Positions 1 through 5,220 are shown, numbered from the stretch's first letter. The stretch: DNA of 5,431 bases from Bacillota bacterium (GCA_023623095.1 JAMNXX010000321.1:1-5431); one strand, 5' to 3'. The notes: generated by a model not told the origin, from the sequence alone. Numbers and translations are program-made.

Positions 1-73
1 AAAGCTGTTTGATTTGTTTCTCTGTCGCATCCGGTTTTAATAAGGTGTGATCGATATATTCTGTGATTTTCAC
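1..73 (-). CDS. deoC: Deoxyribose-phosphate aldolase, N-terminal fragment (runs off the left edge)
   Basis: Reading the minus strand from a GTG at 73 gives 24 open codons containing YIDHTLLKPDAT followed by a Lys/Gln-rich helix start. This is the characteristic N-terminus of DeoC, the class I (Schiff-base) aldolase that cleaves 2-deoxy-D-ribose 5-phosphate to acetaldehyde and glyceraldehyde 3-phosphate in cytosolic deoxynucleoside catabolism. The GTG start is chosen because GGAGGAG at 82-88 lies 8 nt upstream and because DeoC proteins normally begin only a few residues before the IDHTLL motif. The catalytic lysines lie outside the window, so activity cannot be judged. The next gene upstream, the amidohydrolase, ends at its own terminator (434-460), so deoC is probably transcribed from the 90-433 interval. 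The family call rests on a short but distinctive stretch. Confidence 0.88.
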   Translation of the reverse strand, partial: MKITEYIDHTLLKPDATEKQIKQL

Positions 74-81
74 TTGCTGTT

Positions 82-88
82 CTCCTCC
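82..88 (-). promoter_or_regulatory. Shine-Dalgarno site of deoC
   Basis: GGAGGAG on the minus strand lies 8 nt before the GTG at 73. It decides the non-ATG start of deoC, since no ATG is available at a suitable distance. Confidence 0.8.
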
Positions 89-89
89 C

Positions 90-433
90 AAAAAAATATT
101 TGCTTTTGTAAAAAATTCCTTGATAAACTCGTATTCTTTTCATTATCAGGATATTCTACAAATTTGTATCGGGGCTTCCTTTATCACTGTGTTAATGGTC
201 AATACTATTGATTGTAGCGGTATATCTCGATTTTTGTGCATATTTTGTTTATTTATATTCCTAGTCTTATTTTATCACAAATACAAGTTCCAGCGGGTAA
301 AAGCCGGCTTTTTTCCCTTCCTACTTTGGTTTTATGTAAAGGCGCCCAAAACCTGAAAGCTTGAAAAACTAGCCTTTATTTCTGCTTATTCCCTGCCAAA
401 TGCAAGTAAACCAGCATTCTGACGGAGGCTTGA
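90..433. other. Gene-free interval upstream of deoC
   Basis: About 340 bases lie between the deoC ribosome-binding site and the amidohydrolase terminator. A plus-strand frame (63-356) is open and hydrophobic in translation, but it has no ribosome-binding site, covers the deoC start and matches no family I recognise. The minus strand has no long frame. The interval holds a candidate deoC promoter (252-280) and two short perfect palindromes (157-168 and 299-312). Nothing resembling a known riboswitch or structured RNA was recognised. Confidence 0.6.
252..280 (-). promoter_or_regulatory. Candidate sigma-A promoter for deoC
   Basis: On the minus strand TTGTGA (275-280) and TATAAA (252-257) are separated by exactly 17 bp. 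This is the best -35/-10 pair I found between the amidohydrolase terminator and deoC. It would give a leader of roughly 170 nt. The -35 matches consensus at only four positions, and a weaker alternative with GATAAT as its -10 (near 137-142) lies closer to the gene, so the assignment is tentative. Confidence 0.35.
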
Positions 434-460
434 TAAAAAAAGCGGGCTATTAAGCCCGCT
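434..460 (-). terminator. Rho-independent terminator of the amidohydrolase gene
   Basis: An 8-bp perfect GC-rich stem (AGCGGGCT at 441-448 with AGCCCGCT at 453-460) closes a 4-nt loop. On the minus strand it is followed by seven T residues (complement of 434-440). It begins about 37 bases after the stop codon of the minus-strand amidohydrolase and is well placed to end that transcript before deoC. The plus-strand side lacks a comparable T tract. Confidence 0.9.
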
Positions 461-497
461 CATTTTATACCGTTTAAAATGCTATCTTCCCAAGGAA

Positions 498-2324
498 TCA
501 ATCAGAAACAACCGATTCATCAGAATTTTCCAAAGATGCATCATAAACGATCTCCCCGTTGAAAATCGTCTTGAGGACATTCACACTGTCAATCTGAATC
601 GGATCGATTTCAAACAAATTCTGATCGAGAACAACGAGATCTGCATATTTGCCTGCTTCGATCGTTCCTATCTCATTCTCCTGGAAGGTAACATAAGCGC
701 CGTTGCTTGTAAAGCTTCTGATCATATCTTTCAAGGAAGCACGTTCTTCTTTATTGAGAAGCCATTTTGGATCATCCATGTGCTGGATATCCTCGACACC
801 GTAATATTCAGCATTGTTCAAGTTTCGCGTTACGCCTGCTTCAATCGCCCAGAACGGATTAGGTGGAGTTGTAACCGGATGATCAGAAGAAGATGCAACA
901 ATAACCCCTTCTTTTATAAATGACTGCAATGGATATTCATATTCAGCTCTTTCTCCAAGGAACGGATAATCCACGATTTCCCACCATTCCGGTTCCTTCA
1001 GATGCCAGTATGGCTGTGTACTTGCCACAACATCTAATTCCTTAAATCTTGGAATATCCTCTGGCGCAACCAATTGAAGATGGGTAATGGTATTGCGATA
1101 ATCCCCTTCTGGTGCATGTGCCTTGGCATATTCTAGCGCATCCAAAACATTTCTTGTAGAAGCATCTCCGATAGAATGAACATGGATCTGGAATCCTTCA
1201 CTATTGGTAATGCGGAAAGCTTCCTTTAACTTATCCATATCCCATAAAAATTCACCGCGATAATCGTCTCCTTTACCGGCTTCAGCCTCATACGGTTCAA
1301 GCAAATAACCAGTAACCCCTTCTATCACACCGTCTGCAAAATACTTCGCCGTTGTCACTTTCATTAAATCCGAATTATAGGTATCACGGAGCTTCTTTAA
1401 TTGTTCAAACTGAGGAGCCAGCTCCAGCTCTGGATCCATTGTCATCGAACTTCGAACTCTTAATTTCAGTTCCCCTTGTTCTTCCAGTGCCTTAAACGCA
1501 TCAAAAGGTACCGGTGACCCTCCCGATATGGAAAGGATGCCTGTGTAGCCTAATCGATGCAAATTATCTTGGAAAAGTTTCAATGCTTCTACCTGCTGTT
1601 CTAAGGTAAACTCTTGCGCCGGAACCAATTGCTCTGCTGATTCTTTCAAAACACCCCAAGGTTCTCCCGTCTCCGGATCTCTCTCAATCACGCCCCCTGG
1701 CGGATTTGGGGTGTTCTTGTCAATTCCAAACTCTTCAAGTGCCTTACTATTTACCCAAGTAATATGTCCATCATAAGAAGTAATGATCACCGGTTTATCC
1801 GGGCATATAGCATCCAAGCGCTCTTTTCGAGGGCCTATAGAAACTTCTTCACCGCTGAATGCTGCTACTGAAAATCCGCTTCCATAATACATATCCAGAT
1901 CCGGATGCTCCTCGATAAACTGCTCGATGACTTTCATCGTTTCATCTTCTGTAAGCACCCCATACAAATTAATATTATACAGCTCCGTCAATGCTGTCCC
2001 CGGTGAATGCAAATGCGTATCCATCAGCCCTGGAAGGACCATTTTCCCTTCTAAGTCGATTACTTCCGTGCCTGTCCCGATATACGCTTTGACATCATTA
2101 GAACTGCCTACAAATACAATTTTTCCGTCCTTGATCGCAACCGCCTCTGCGATTGTGTCATTTTCATCAACCGTATACACCACTCCATTTGTCAAAACCA
2201 TATCTGCCTTCGCTAAATTCTCATCTGCCGCATAACTGATGCCGTATCCAGAAAACAATACTCCTATTGCTAGAAAAATTGCAACCAAAAAAGCAAAATA
2301 TCCTTTAACGAAACGAAACCTCAT
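498..2324 (-). CDS. Secreted YtcJ-like metal-dependent amidohydrolase (Amidohydro_3 family)
   Basis: This 608-aa protein belongs to the amidohydrolase superfamily, YtcJ-like/Amidohydro_3 group, TIM-barrel hydrolases that cut amide or related bonds on poorly defined substrates. Residues 1-33 form a signal peptide: basic MRFRFVKG, a hydrophobic core at about 9-28, and a cleavage site near SYA-A. The enzyme therefore probably acts outside the membrane; there is no lipobox cysteine. The N-terminal beta-sandwich (about 40-95) leads into the metal motif DTHLH (102-106). Other likely ligands or active-site residues are K327 in KYFADG, H381/H383 in QIHVHSIGDA, H415 in ITHLQ, and D481-H482 in SSSDHP. 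The C-terminus (about 550-595) closes the sandwich with IGTIEAGKYADLVVLD. Nothing is truncated. The ATG at 2324 is preferred because AAAGGAG (2333-2339) lies 8 nt upstream and it starts exactly at the signal peptide; the open frame extends to 2384 without a usable start. It appears monocistronic. The substrate cannot be inferred. Confidence 0.92.
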   Translation of the reverse strand: MRFRFVKGYFAFLVAIFLAIGVLFSGYGISYAADENLAKADMVLTNGVVYTVDENDTIAEAVAIKDGKIVFVGSSNDVKAYIGTGTEVIDLEGKMVLPGLMDTHLHSPGTALTELYNINLYGVLTEDETMKVIEQFIEEHPDLDMYYGSGFSVAAFSGEEVSIGPRKERLDAICPDKPVIITSYDGHITWVNSKALEEFGIDKNTPNPPGGVIERDPETGEPWGVLKESAEQLVPAQEFTLEQQVEALKLFQDNLHRLGYTGILSISGGSPVPFDAFKALEEQGELKLRVRSSMTMDPELELAPQFEQLKKLRDTYNSDLMKVTTAKYFADGVIEGVTGYLLEPYEAEAGKGDDYRGEFLWDMDKLKEAFRITNSEGFQIHVHSIGDASTRNVLDALEYAKAHAPEGDYRNTITHLQLVAPEDIPRFKELDVVASTQPYWHLKEPEWWEIVDYPFLGERAEYEYPLQSFIKEGVIVASSSDHPVTTPPNPFWAIEAGVTRNLNNAEYYGVEDIQHMDDPKWLLNKEERASLKDMIRSFTSNGAYVTFQENEIGTIEAGKYADLVVLDQNLFEIDPIQIDSVNVLKTIFNGEIVYDASLENSDESVVSD

Positions 2325-2332
2325 TGATTCCA

Positions 2333-2339
2333 CTCCTTT
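2333..2339 (-). promoter_or_regulatory. Shine-Dalgarno site fixing the amidohydrolase start
   Basis: AAAGGAG on the minus strand stands 8 nt before the ATG at 2324. A second strong SD-like AAGGAGG lies further upstream (2384-2390), but it touches the GTG at 2384 and is too close to use it, and it is about 14 nt from the next in-frame GTG. The 2324 start is therefore favoured. Confidence 0.8.
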
Positions 2340-2361
2340 CGCTAATGGATTTTTACCTGTT

Positions 2362-2434
2362 TCTCTCACCCCGTCTATTTCCACCTCCTTATCGGTGAGA
2401 GAGATTCCTTTGGAAATATTTGATTTTCTCTCAC
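2362..2434 (-). promoter_or_regulatory. Leader with two mutually exclusive stem-loops upstream of the amidohydrolase
   Basis: In the amidohydrolase transcript three short segments occur in order. A is GTGAGAGA (complement of 2427-2434), B is TCTCTCACC (complement of 2394-2402), and C is GGTGAGAGA (complement of 2362-2370). B can pair with A (8 bp, 24-nt loop containing a small TTCC-AAA-GGAA hairpin) or with C (9 bp, 23-nt loop containing the SD-like AAGGAGG at 2384-2390), but not both. That geometry is typical of leaders that switch, and it could equally be a set of repeated protein-binding sites in DNA. No T-box, known riboswitch core or T tract was recognised, so the regulatory role is inferred. 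Confidence 0.4.
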
Positions 2435-2566
2435 TGCAGCATCATAAAATGCGATGAATGGCGGGCTATCACGCTTTCCCATCTTCGATTTGATTTTCTT
2501 GCACATATTCTGCTTAGGGAAGGTAGCCTTTTAAAATCTTACGTGGAATTATTTTCCTCTTTGTAC

Positions 2567-2595
2567 ATGATATCATATCTATTTTTCTATGACAA
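2567..2595 (-). promoter_or_regulatory. Sigma-A-type promoter of the amidohydrolase gene
   Basis: On the minus strand TTGTCA (2590-2595) and TATCAT (2567-2572) are 17 bp apart, each one base from consensus. Transcription would start near 2560, leaving an unusually long leader of about 235 nt before the ATG at 2324. The -35 lies inside the 10-bp palindrome GACAATTGTC (2591-2600). Confidence 0.65.
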
Positions 2596-2600
2596 TTGTC
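2591..2600. repeat. Palindrome at the -35 region, candidate operator
   Basis: GACAATTGTC is a perfect 10-bp palindrome. It supplies the -35 of the minus-strand promoter. Read on the plus strand it also supplies TTGTCT (2596-2601), which lies 17 bp before TATAAG (2619-2624), a weaker plus-strand promoter candidate. A regulator bound here could touch both directions. Palindromes of this length also arise by chance. Confidence 0.3.
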
Positions 2601-2673
2601 TATTATATAAATAATCTTTATAAGCTGGATATATTCCTTGAAAATTAAAGATTGAAATCTTTGAAAATTTTCT

Positions 2674-2702
2674 TTGATACATCTTAATAGATTATATATA
2701 AT
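2674..2702 (+). promoter_or_regulatory. Strong sigma-A promoter of the acyl-CoA synthetase gene
   Basis: TTGATA (2674-2679) and a perfect TATAAT (2697-2702) are separated by 17 bp, making this the nearest-consensus promoter in the window. Transcription would start near 2709 and give a short leader of about 50 nt. Immediately upstream are an AAAGAT/ATCTTT inverted repeat (2647-2662) and the perfect palindrome GAAAATTTTC (2663-2672), which abuts the -35 and could be an operator or simply AT-rich upstream DNA. Confidence 0.8.
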
Positions 2703-2745
2703 AGAATCAATATAGTATATTTATACTTAACAAGATTATAATAGC

Positions 2746-2751
2746 GAGGTG
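2746..2751 (+). promoter_or_regulatory. Shine-Dalgarno site fixing the acyl-CoA synthetase start
   Basis: GAGGTG lies 9 nt before the ATG at 2761. The in-frame GTG at 2749 is part of this site and so is unlikely to be the start. Confidence 0.75.
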
Positions 2752-2760
2752 CAAATACAT

Positions 2761-4497
2761 ATGGGTAATATTCCTCTTTATAAAGTGGAACCGATCGAAA
2801 ATTTAAAAGAAATGTTGGAAAGAAGTGTAACATTATTTGGAGATAAAACAGCTTTCCTCTGGAAACCAAAAGGCCACGATACCTATCAATCGATTACATA
2901 TCGCCAATTTTACAACGATGTACAAGCTTTTGGCACAGCACTGATGCATTTAGGCCTTAAAGATAAAAGAATTGCCCTTCTATCGGAAAATCGATATGAG
3001 TGGGCTGTTGCATACCTGGCCGTGGTCAATGGTACAGGGATTATCGTCCCCCTTGACCGCGAGCTTCCTGAAAATGAAATTGAGAGCCTGCTGATACGCT
3101 CAAAAGCAGATGCAGTTATTTTTTCAAATTATAATGCAGAACAGATCAAAAATATCTCTGAACGCAGCCATGATATTCAATATTTCATCCACATGGATGA
3201 AGGGGCGGATGGAAAGCATATCCTTTCATTTCATGAGCTTCTAGAGGGCGGTCGGGAAAAAATCGAAAACGGAGACGATATATTTACAAGCCGCCAGGTC
3301 GACAGCAATGCCATGAATATCCTTCTTTTCACCTCAGGAACAACCGAAGCAGCCAAAGCAGTCATGCTCTCTCATAAAAATATCTGTTCAAACTTGATGG
3401 GCATGTGCTCAATGGTTTATATCGATGAAAAAGACACTTTTTTATCCGTACTTCCTCTTCATCATACTTATGAATGCTCTTGCGGCTTCCTCTGTCAGCT
3501 TTATAGGGGTTCTGCCATCGCATATTGCGAAGGATTAAGACATATTCAAAAAAACATTAAAGAATCCAAAACCACTGTTATGCTTGGAGTTCCCTTAATA
3601 TTTGAAGCAATCTATCGCAGAATATGGAAGCAAGCAGCAAAAGATCCCAAAAAATTGAAAAAACTAAAAACAGGGATCCGGATCAGCAATTTTCTTAAAA
3701 AGTTCAATATCGACATCACTCGCAAATTATTTAGGCCCATTCATGATAGTTTTGGCGGTCATCTACGCCTTTTCATCAGCGGCGCAGCTGCTATGGATCC
3801 AGAAGTGGCAAAAGGGTTTCAAGAGCTGGGGATCCATATCATTCAAGGGTACGGCCTTACGGAATGTGCTCCCATTGTGGCTGTGAATCGAGACGTCTAT
3901 TTTAAGAATGATGCTGCAGGTCTACCGCTTCCAGAGATGGAAGTAAGAATAGACTCCCCAAATGAAGAAGGAATCGGTGAAATTGTCGCCAAAGGTCCAA
4001 ACGTTATGTTGGGATATTATGAAAATCCTGAGACCACTGCTCAAGCATTGAAGGAAGGTTGGTTCTATACCGGCGATCTTGGATTTATCGACTCAGATGG
4101 TTTTGTGCATATAACAGGACGAAGGAAAAATGTCATCGTCACCAGAAATGGAAAAAACATTTATCCTGAAGAAATTGAGACTTTATTAAACAGAATTCCT
4201 TACGTTAAGGAATCGATGGTATTCGGACTGCAAAACGATCATGGCGATGATGTGACTGTCGCTGCTCAAATCGTCCCTGACTATGAAAATATTCAAGAAG
4301 ATTTCCCAAACGCCGAGCTTTCAAAAGAAGAAATCTATGAATTGATCCATAAAGAAGTCAAAAACCTCAATAGACAATTGGTCTCTTATAAAAGAATTAA
4401 AAATGTCAAACTACGCGATCAAGAATTTGCAAAGACAACTACGCGTAAAATCAAAAGATATATTGAAGAAGAAAAGATAAAAAAATCAATGGAATAA
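2761..4497 (+). CDS. AMP-dependent acyl-CoA synthetase, long-chain fatty-acid-CoA ligase type
   Basis: This 578-aa class I adenylate-forming enzyme probably activates a fatty or other carboxylic acid with ATP to an acyl-adenylate and then to acyl-CoA, in the cytosol or at the membrane face. Visible core motifs, in order: the P-loop FTSGTTEAAKAVMLSH (190-205), the LPLHHTYE block (231-238) typical of long-chain synthetases, GYGLTECAP (363-371), YTGDLGFID (436-444) with the ATP-ribose aspartate, the hinge GRRKNVIVTRNGKNIYPEE (453-471), and the C-terminal lysine region KTTTRKIKR (558-566) with candidate catalytic K563. Length fits the family and there is no carrier-protein domain. The P-loop departs from TSGTTGxPKG: Gly196 is Glu, the proline is Ala198 and the last glycine is Ala200. 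Similar variation occurs, as I recall, in clostridial members, so inactivity should not be assumed. The ATG at 2761 follows GAGGTG. The gene has its own promoter and terminator, so no partner indicates the substrate. Confidence 0.93.
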   Translation: MGNIPLYKVEPIENLKEMLERSVTLFGDKTAFLWKPKGHDTYQSITYRQFYNDVQAFGTALMHLGLKDKRIALLSENRYEWAVAYLAVVNGTGIIVPLDRELPENEIESLLIRSKADAVIFSNYNAEQIKNISERSHDIQYFIHMDEGADGKHILSFHELLEGGREKIENGDDIFTSRQVDSNAMNILLFTSGTTEAAKAVMLSHKNICSNLMGMCSMVYIDEKDTFLSVLPLHHTYECSCGFLCQLYRGSAIAYCEGLRHIQKNIKESKTTVMLGVPLIFEAIYRRIWKQAAKDPKKLKKLKTGIRISNFLKKFNIDITRKLFRPIHDSFGGHLRLFISGAAAMDPEVAKGFQELGIHIIQGYGLTECAPIVAVNRDVYFKNDAAGLPLPEMEVRIDSPNEEGIGEIVAKGPNVMLGYYENPETTAQALKEGWFYTGDLGFIDSDGFVHITGRRKNVIVTRNGKNIYPEEIETLLNRIPYVKESMVFGLQNDHGDDVTVAAQIVPDYENIQEDFPNAELSKEEIYELIHKEVKNLNRQLVSYKRIKNVKLRDQEFAKTTTRKIKRYIEEEKIKKSME

Positions 4498-4531
4498 ATT
4501 AAAGGAGAGTTTCGACTCTCCTTTTAATTTT
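4496..4531. terminator. Bidirectional terminator between convergent genes
   Basis: A 10-bp perfect stem (AAAGGAGAGT at 4501-4510 with ACTCTCCTTT at 4515-4524) closes a TTCG loop. It is flanked by TTAATTTT on the plus side and by TTTAATTT on the minus side, so it can end both the acyl-CoA synthetase transcript and the zinc-ribbon transcript. It begins 3 bases after the synthetase stop codon. Confidence 0.88.
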
Positions 4532-4712
4532 ACCTGTTATTGAAGCTTCTCGCTTTGTAACCGTTATTCCTTTGCTGCTTTCTTGCTCTTCTGCAAGGAA
4601 GACATCTTTGTGGTTCATTTTCAAATCCTTTTTCCTTGTAAAAGGCCTGTTCTCCTTCAGTAAAGACAAATTCTGCACCGCATTCTTTACAGGTTAAAGT
4701 TTTATCTGCCAT
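4530..4712 (-). CDS. Small zinc-ribbon protein (probable zinc-ribbon domain family)
   Basis: This 60-aa basic protein has two CxxC knuckles, C8-KE-C11 and C37-LP-C40, separated by 25 residues containing AEFVFTEGEQAFYKEKGF. That pattern fits the small zinc-ribbon family common in Clostridia, whose function is unknown. The tail (41-60) is rich in Arg, Lys, Gln and Asn, suggesting nucleic-acid or ribosome contact, but this is inference. Translation is taken from the ATG at 4712 (MADKTLTCKECG) because GGAGG at 4720-4724 is 7 nt away. The ATG two codons earlier (4718) is only 1 nt from the SD, and the open frame further upstream has no start signal. It lies downstream of the cold-shock gene on the same strand, has its own promoter (4833-4861) and ends at the bidirectional terminator. 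Its SD is inside a long hairpin (4719-4787), so translation is probably controlled. Confidence 0.88.
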   Translation of the reverse strand: MADKTLTCKECGAEFVFTEGEQAFYKEKGFENEPQRCLPCRRARKQQRNNGYKARSFNNR

Positions 4713-4718
4713 TTCCAT

Positions 4719-4787
4719 CCCTCCTTTATTATTTTGGACACTATACATTTTGATACACACGGGCTCCAAATAAAATAATAAGGAGGG
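4719..4787 (-). promoter_or_regulatory. Long leader hairpin burying the zinc-ribbon gene's Shine-Dalgarno site
   Basis: In the minus-strand transcript the segment complementary to 4765-4787 can pair with the one complementary to 4719-4738. The arms form 6 bp (CCCTCC with GGAGGG), 2 bp, a 1-nt bulge, 8 A-U bp, a 4-nt bulge and 3 bp (GGA with UCC), about 19 pairs around a 26-nt loop. The 3' arm contains the whole SD (AAAGGAGGG) and ends one base before the upstream ATG, so the folded form should block ribosome entry. There is no T tract after it, so it is not a terminator. No competing anti-anti-SD segment was seen upstream. Opening by temperature, a protein or the translating ribosome is possible. 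It could also stabilise the 3' end of a cold-shock readthrough transcript. Confidence 0.6.
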
Positions 4788-4832
4788 TTGTGTTCAAAAA
4801 ATCATTTATATTTTTATATAGCGTCGGACTCA

Positions 4833-4861
4833 ATTATACTATAACAACTAAATTTTTACAA
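4833..4861 (-). promoter_or_regulatory. Sigma-A-type promoter of the zinc-ribbon gene
   Basis: On the minus strand TTGTAA (4856-4861) and a perfect TATAAT (4833-4838) are separated by 17 bp. It lies just after the cold-shock stop codon and would start transcription near 4826. The resulting leader of roughly 110 nt contains the whole SD-burying hairpin. Confidence 0.7.
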
Positions 4862-4875
4862 TATATTTTTTCTGA

Positions 4876-5073
4876 TTAAGAAGGTCTTACATTGACAGCC
4901 TGTGTCCCGCGTTCACCGGTTTCAATATCAAATTCAACCTTCTGGCCTTCTTTCAGACTTTTATAGCCCTCCATTTGAATAGAAGAAAAATGTACGAATA
5001 TATCTTCTCCATCTTCCTTTTCTATAAATCCAAATCCTTTTTCAGGATTGAACCATTTCACTGTACCAAACAC
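4876..5073 (-). CDS. Cold-shock protein (CspA family RNA/ssDNA chaperone)
   Basis: This 65-aa single cold-shock domain is an OB-fold that binds single-stranded RNA and DNA and loosens mRNA secondary structure in the cytoplasm. It carries the family's [15 protein letters not shown] block, with RNP1 at KGFGFI (12-17) and RNP2 at IFVHF (25-29). Surface aromatics W7, F8, F14, F16, F26, H28 and F29 are intact, and it ends with QAVNVRPS. Length is typical. The GTG at 5073 is preferred because AAGGAGGTG (5083-5091) lies 9 nt upstream and family members start right before xGTVKWF. The frame continues upstream for about 20 codons without family similarity. The zinc-ribbon gene lies 163 bases downstream on the same strand with no evident terminator between, so readthrough is plausible. 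Confidence 0.96.
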   Translation of the reverse strand: MFGTVKWFNPEKGFGFIEKEDGEDIFVHFSSIQMEGYKSLKEGQKVEFDIETGERGTQAVNVRPS

Positions 5074-5082
5074 GCTATGCTG

Positions 5083-5091
5083 CACCTCCTT
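5083..5091 (-). promoter_or_regulatory. Shine-Dalgarno site fixing the GTG start of the cold-shock gene
   Basis: AAGGAGGTG on the minus strand stands 9 nt before the GTG at 5073. No ATG lies between this site and the conserved GTVKWF block, so GTG initiation is required. Confidence 0.8.
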
Positions 5092-5131
5092 CAATTTTCT
5101 ATACTTTTCATAAAAAAATATTGCTCTTTTC

Positions 5132-5158
5132 ACTTATTATTCGATATAAATAATAAGT
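5132..5158 (-). repeat. AT-rich inverted repeat in the cold-shock upstream region
   Basis: ACTTATTATT (5132-5141) and AATAATAAGT (5149-5158) form perfect 10-bp arms around a 7-nt centre. The repeat straddles the putative -10 of the cold-shock promoter, so it could be an operator; if transcription starts further upstream it would be a weak, temperature-sensitive leader hairpin. The low sequence complexity makes chance more likely than for a GC-containing repeat. Confidence 0.35.
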
Positions 5159-5172
5159 TATACTTCAATCAA
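5143..5172 (-). promoter_or_regulatory. Tentative promoter of the cold-shock gene
   Basis: On the minus strand TTGATT (5167-5172) and TATATC (5143-5148) are 18 bp apart. Both elements are four of six to consensus, so this is the best available pair rather than a clear one. It would give a leader of about 60 nt. Cold-shock genes often have longer leaders, so a start further upstream is possible. Confidence 0.3.
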
Positions 5173-5220
5173 AAAAATTCCATTTCGCTCTTTTGCAAGA
5201 ACAATTTTTATCACTTTAAT

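Noticed and set aside
157..168. 12-bp palindrome TACAAATTTGTA in the deoC leader
   Set aside because: About one such AT-rich palindrome is expected by chance in a window this long, and it is not well placed relative to the proposed promoter.
63..356. Plus-strand hydrophobic open frame of 97 codons
   Set aside because: It starts at a GTG without a ribosome-binding site, covers the deoC start and SD on the other strand, and its hydrophobicity follows from T-rich DNA. No family resemblance was seen.
2325..2384. N-terminal extension of the amidohydrolase to the GTG at 2384
   Set aside because: The SD-like AAGGAGG directly touches that GTG, leaving no spacing, and the extension would put about 20 polar residues before an evident signal peptide.
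442..2469. GCGGGCTAT occurring in both the amidohydrolase terminator (442-450) and its leader (2461-2469)
   Set aside because: Repeated 9-mers are common by chance in a window of this size, and the match does not extend.
2376..2507. Minus-strand 43-codon frame in the amidohydrolase leader (starts MCKKIKSK)
   Set aside because: There is no Shine-Dalgarno sequence before its ATG and no family resemblance, and it runs through the structured leader. A leader peptide is possible but unsupported.
2327..2549. 7-nt complementarity between ATTCCAC early in the amidohydrolase leader and GTGGAAT beside its SD
   Set aside because: A 7-bp match within a leader of about 235 nt is expected fairly often by chance and does not cover the SD core.
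4790..4879. Plus-strand 29-codon frame after AAGGAGG, running opposite the cold-shock stop
   Set aside because: Its SD-to-GTG spacing is only 3 nt, and the SD-like sequence is explained as the anti-SD arm of the opposite-strand hairpin. The peptide is low complexity with no resemblance.
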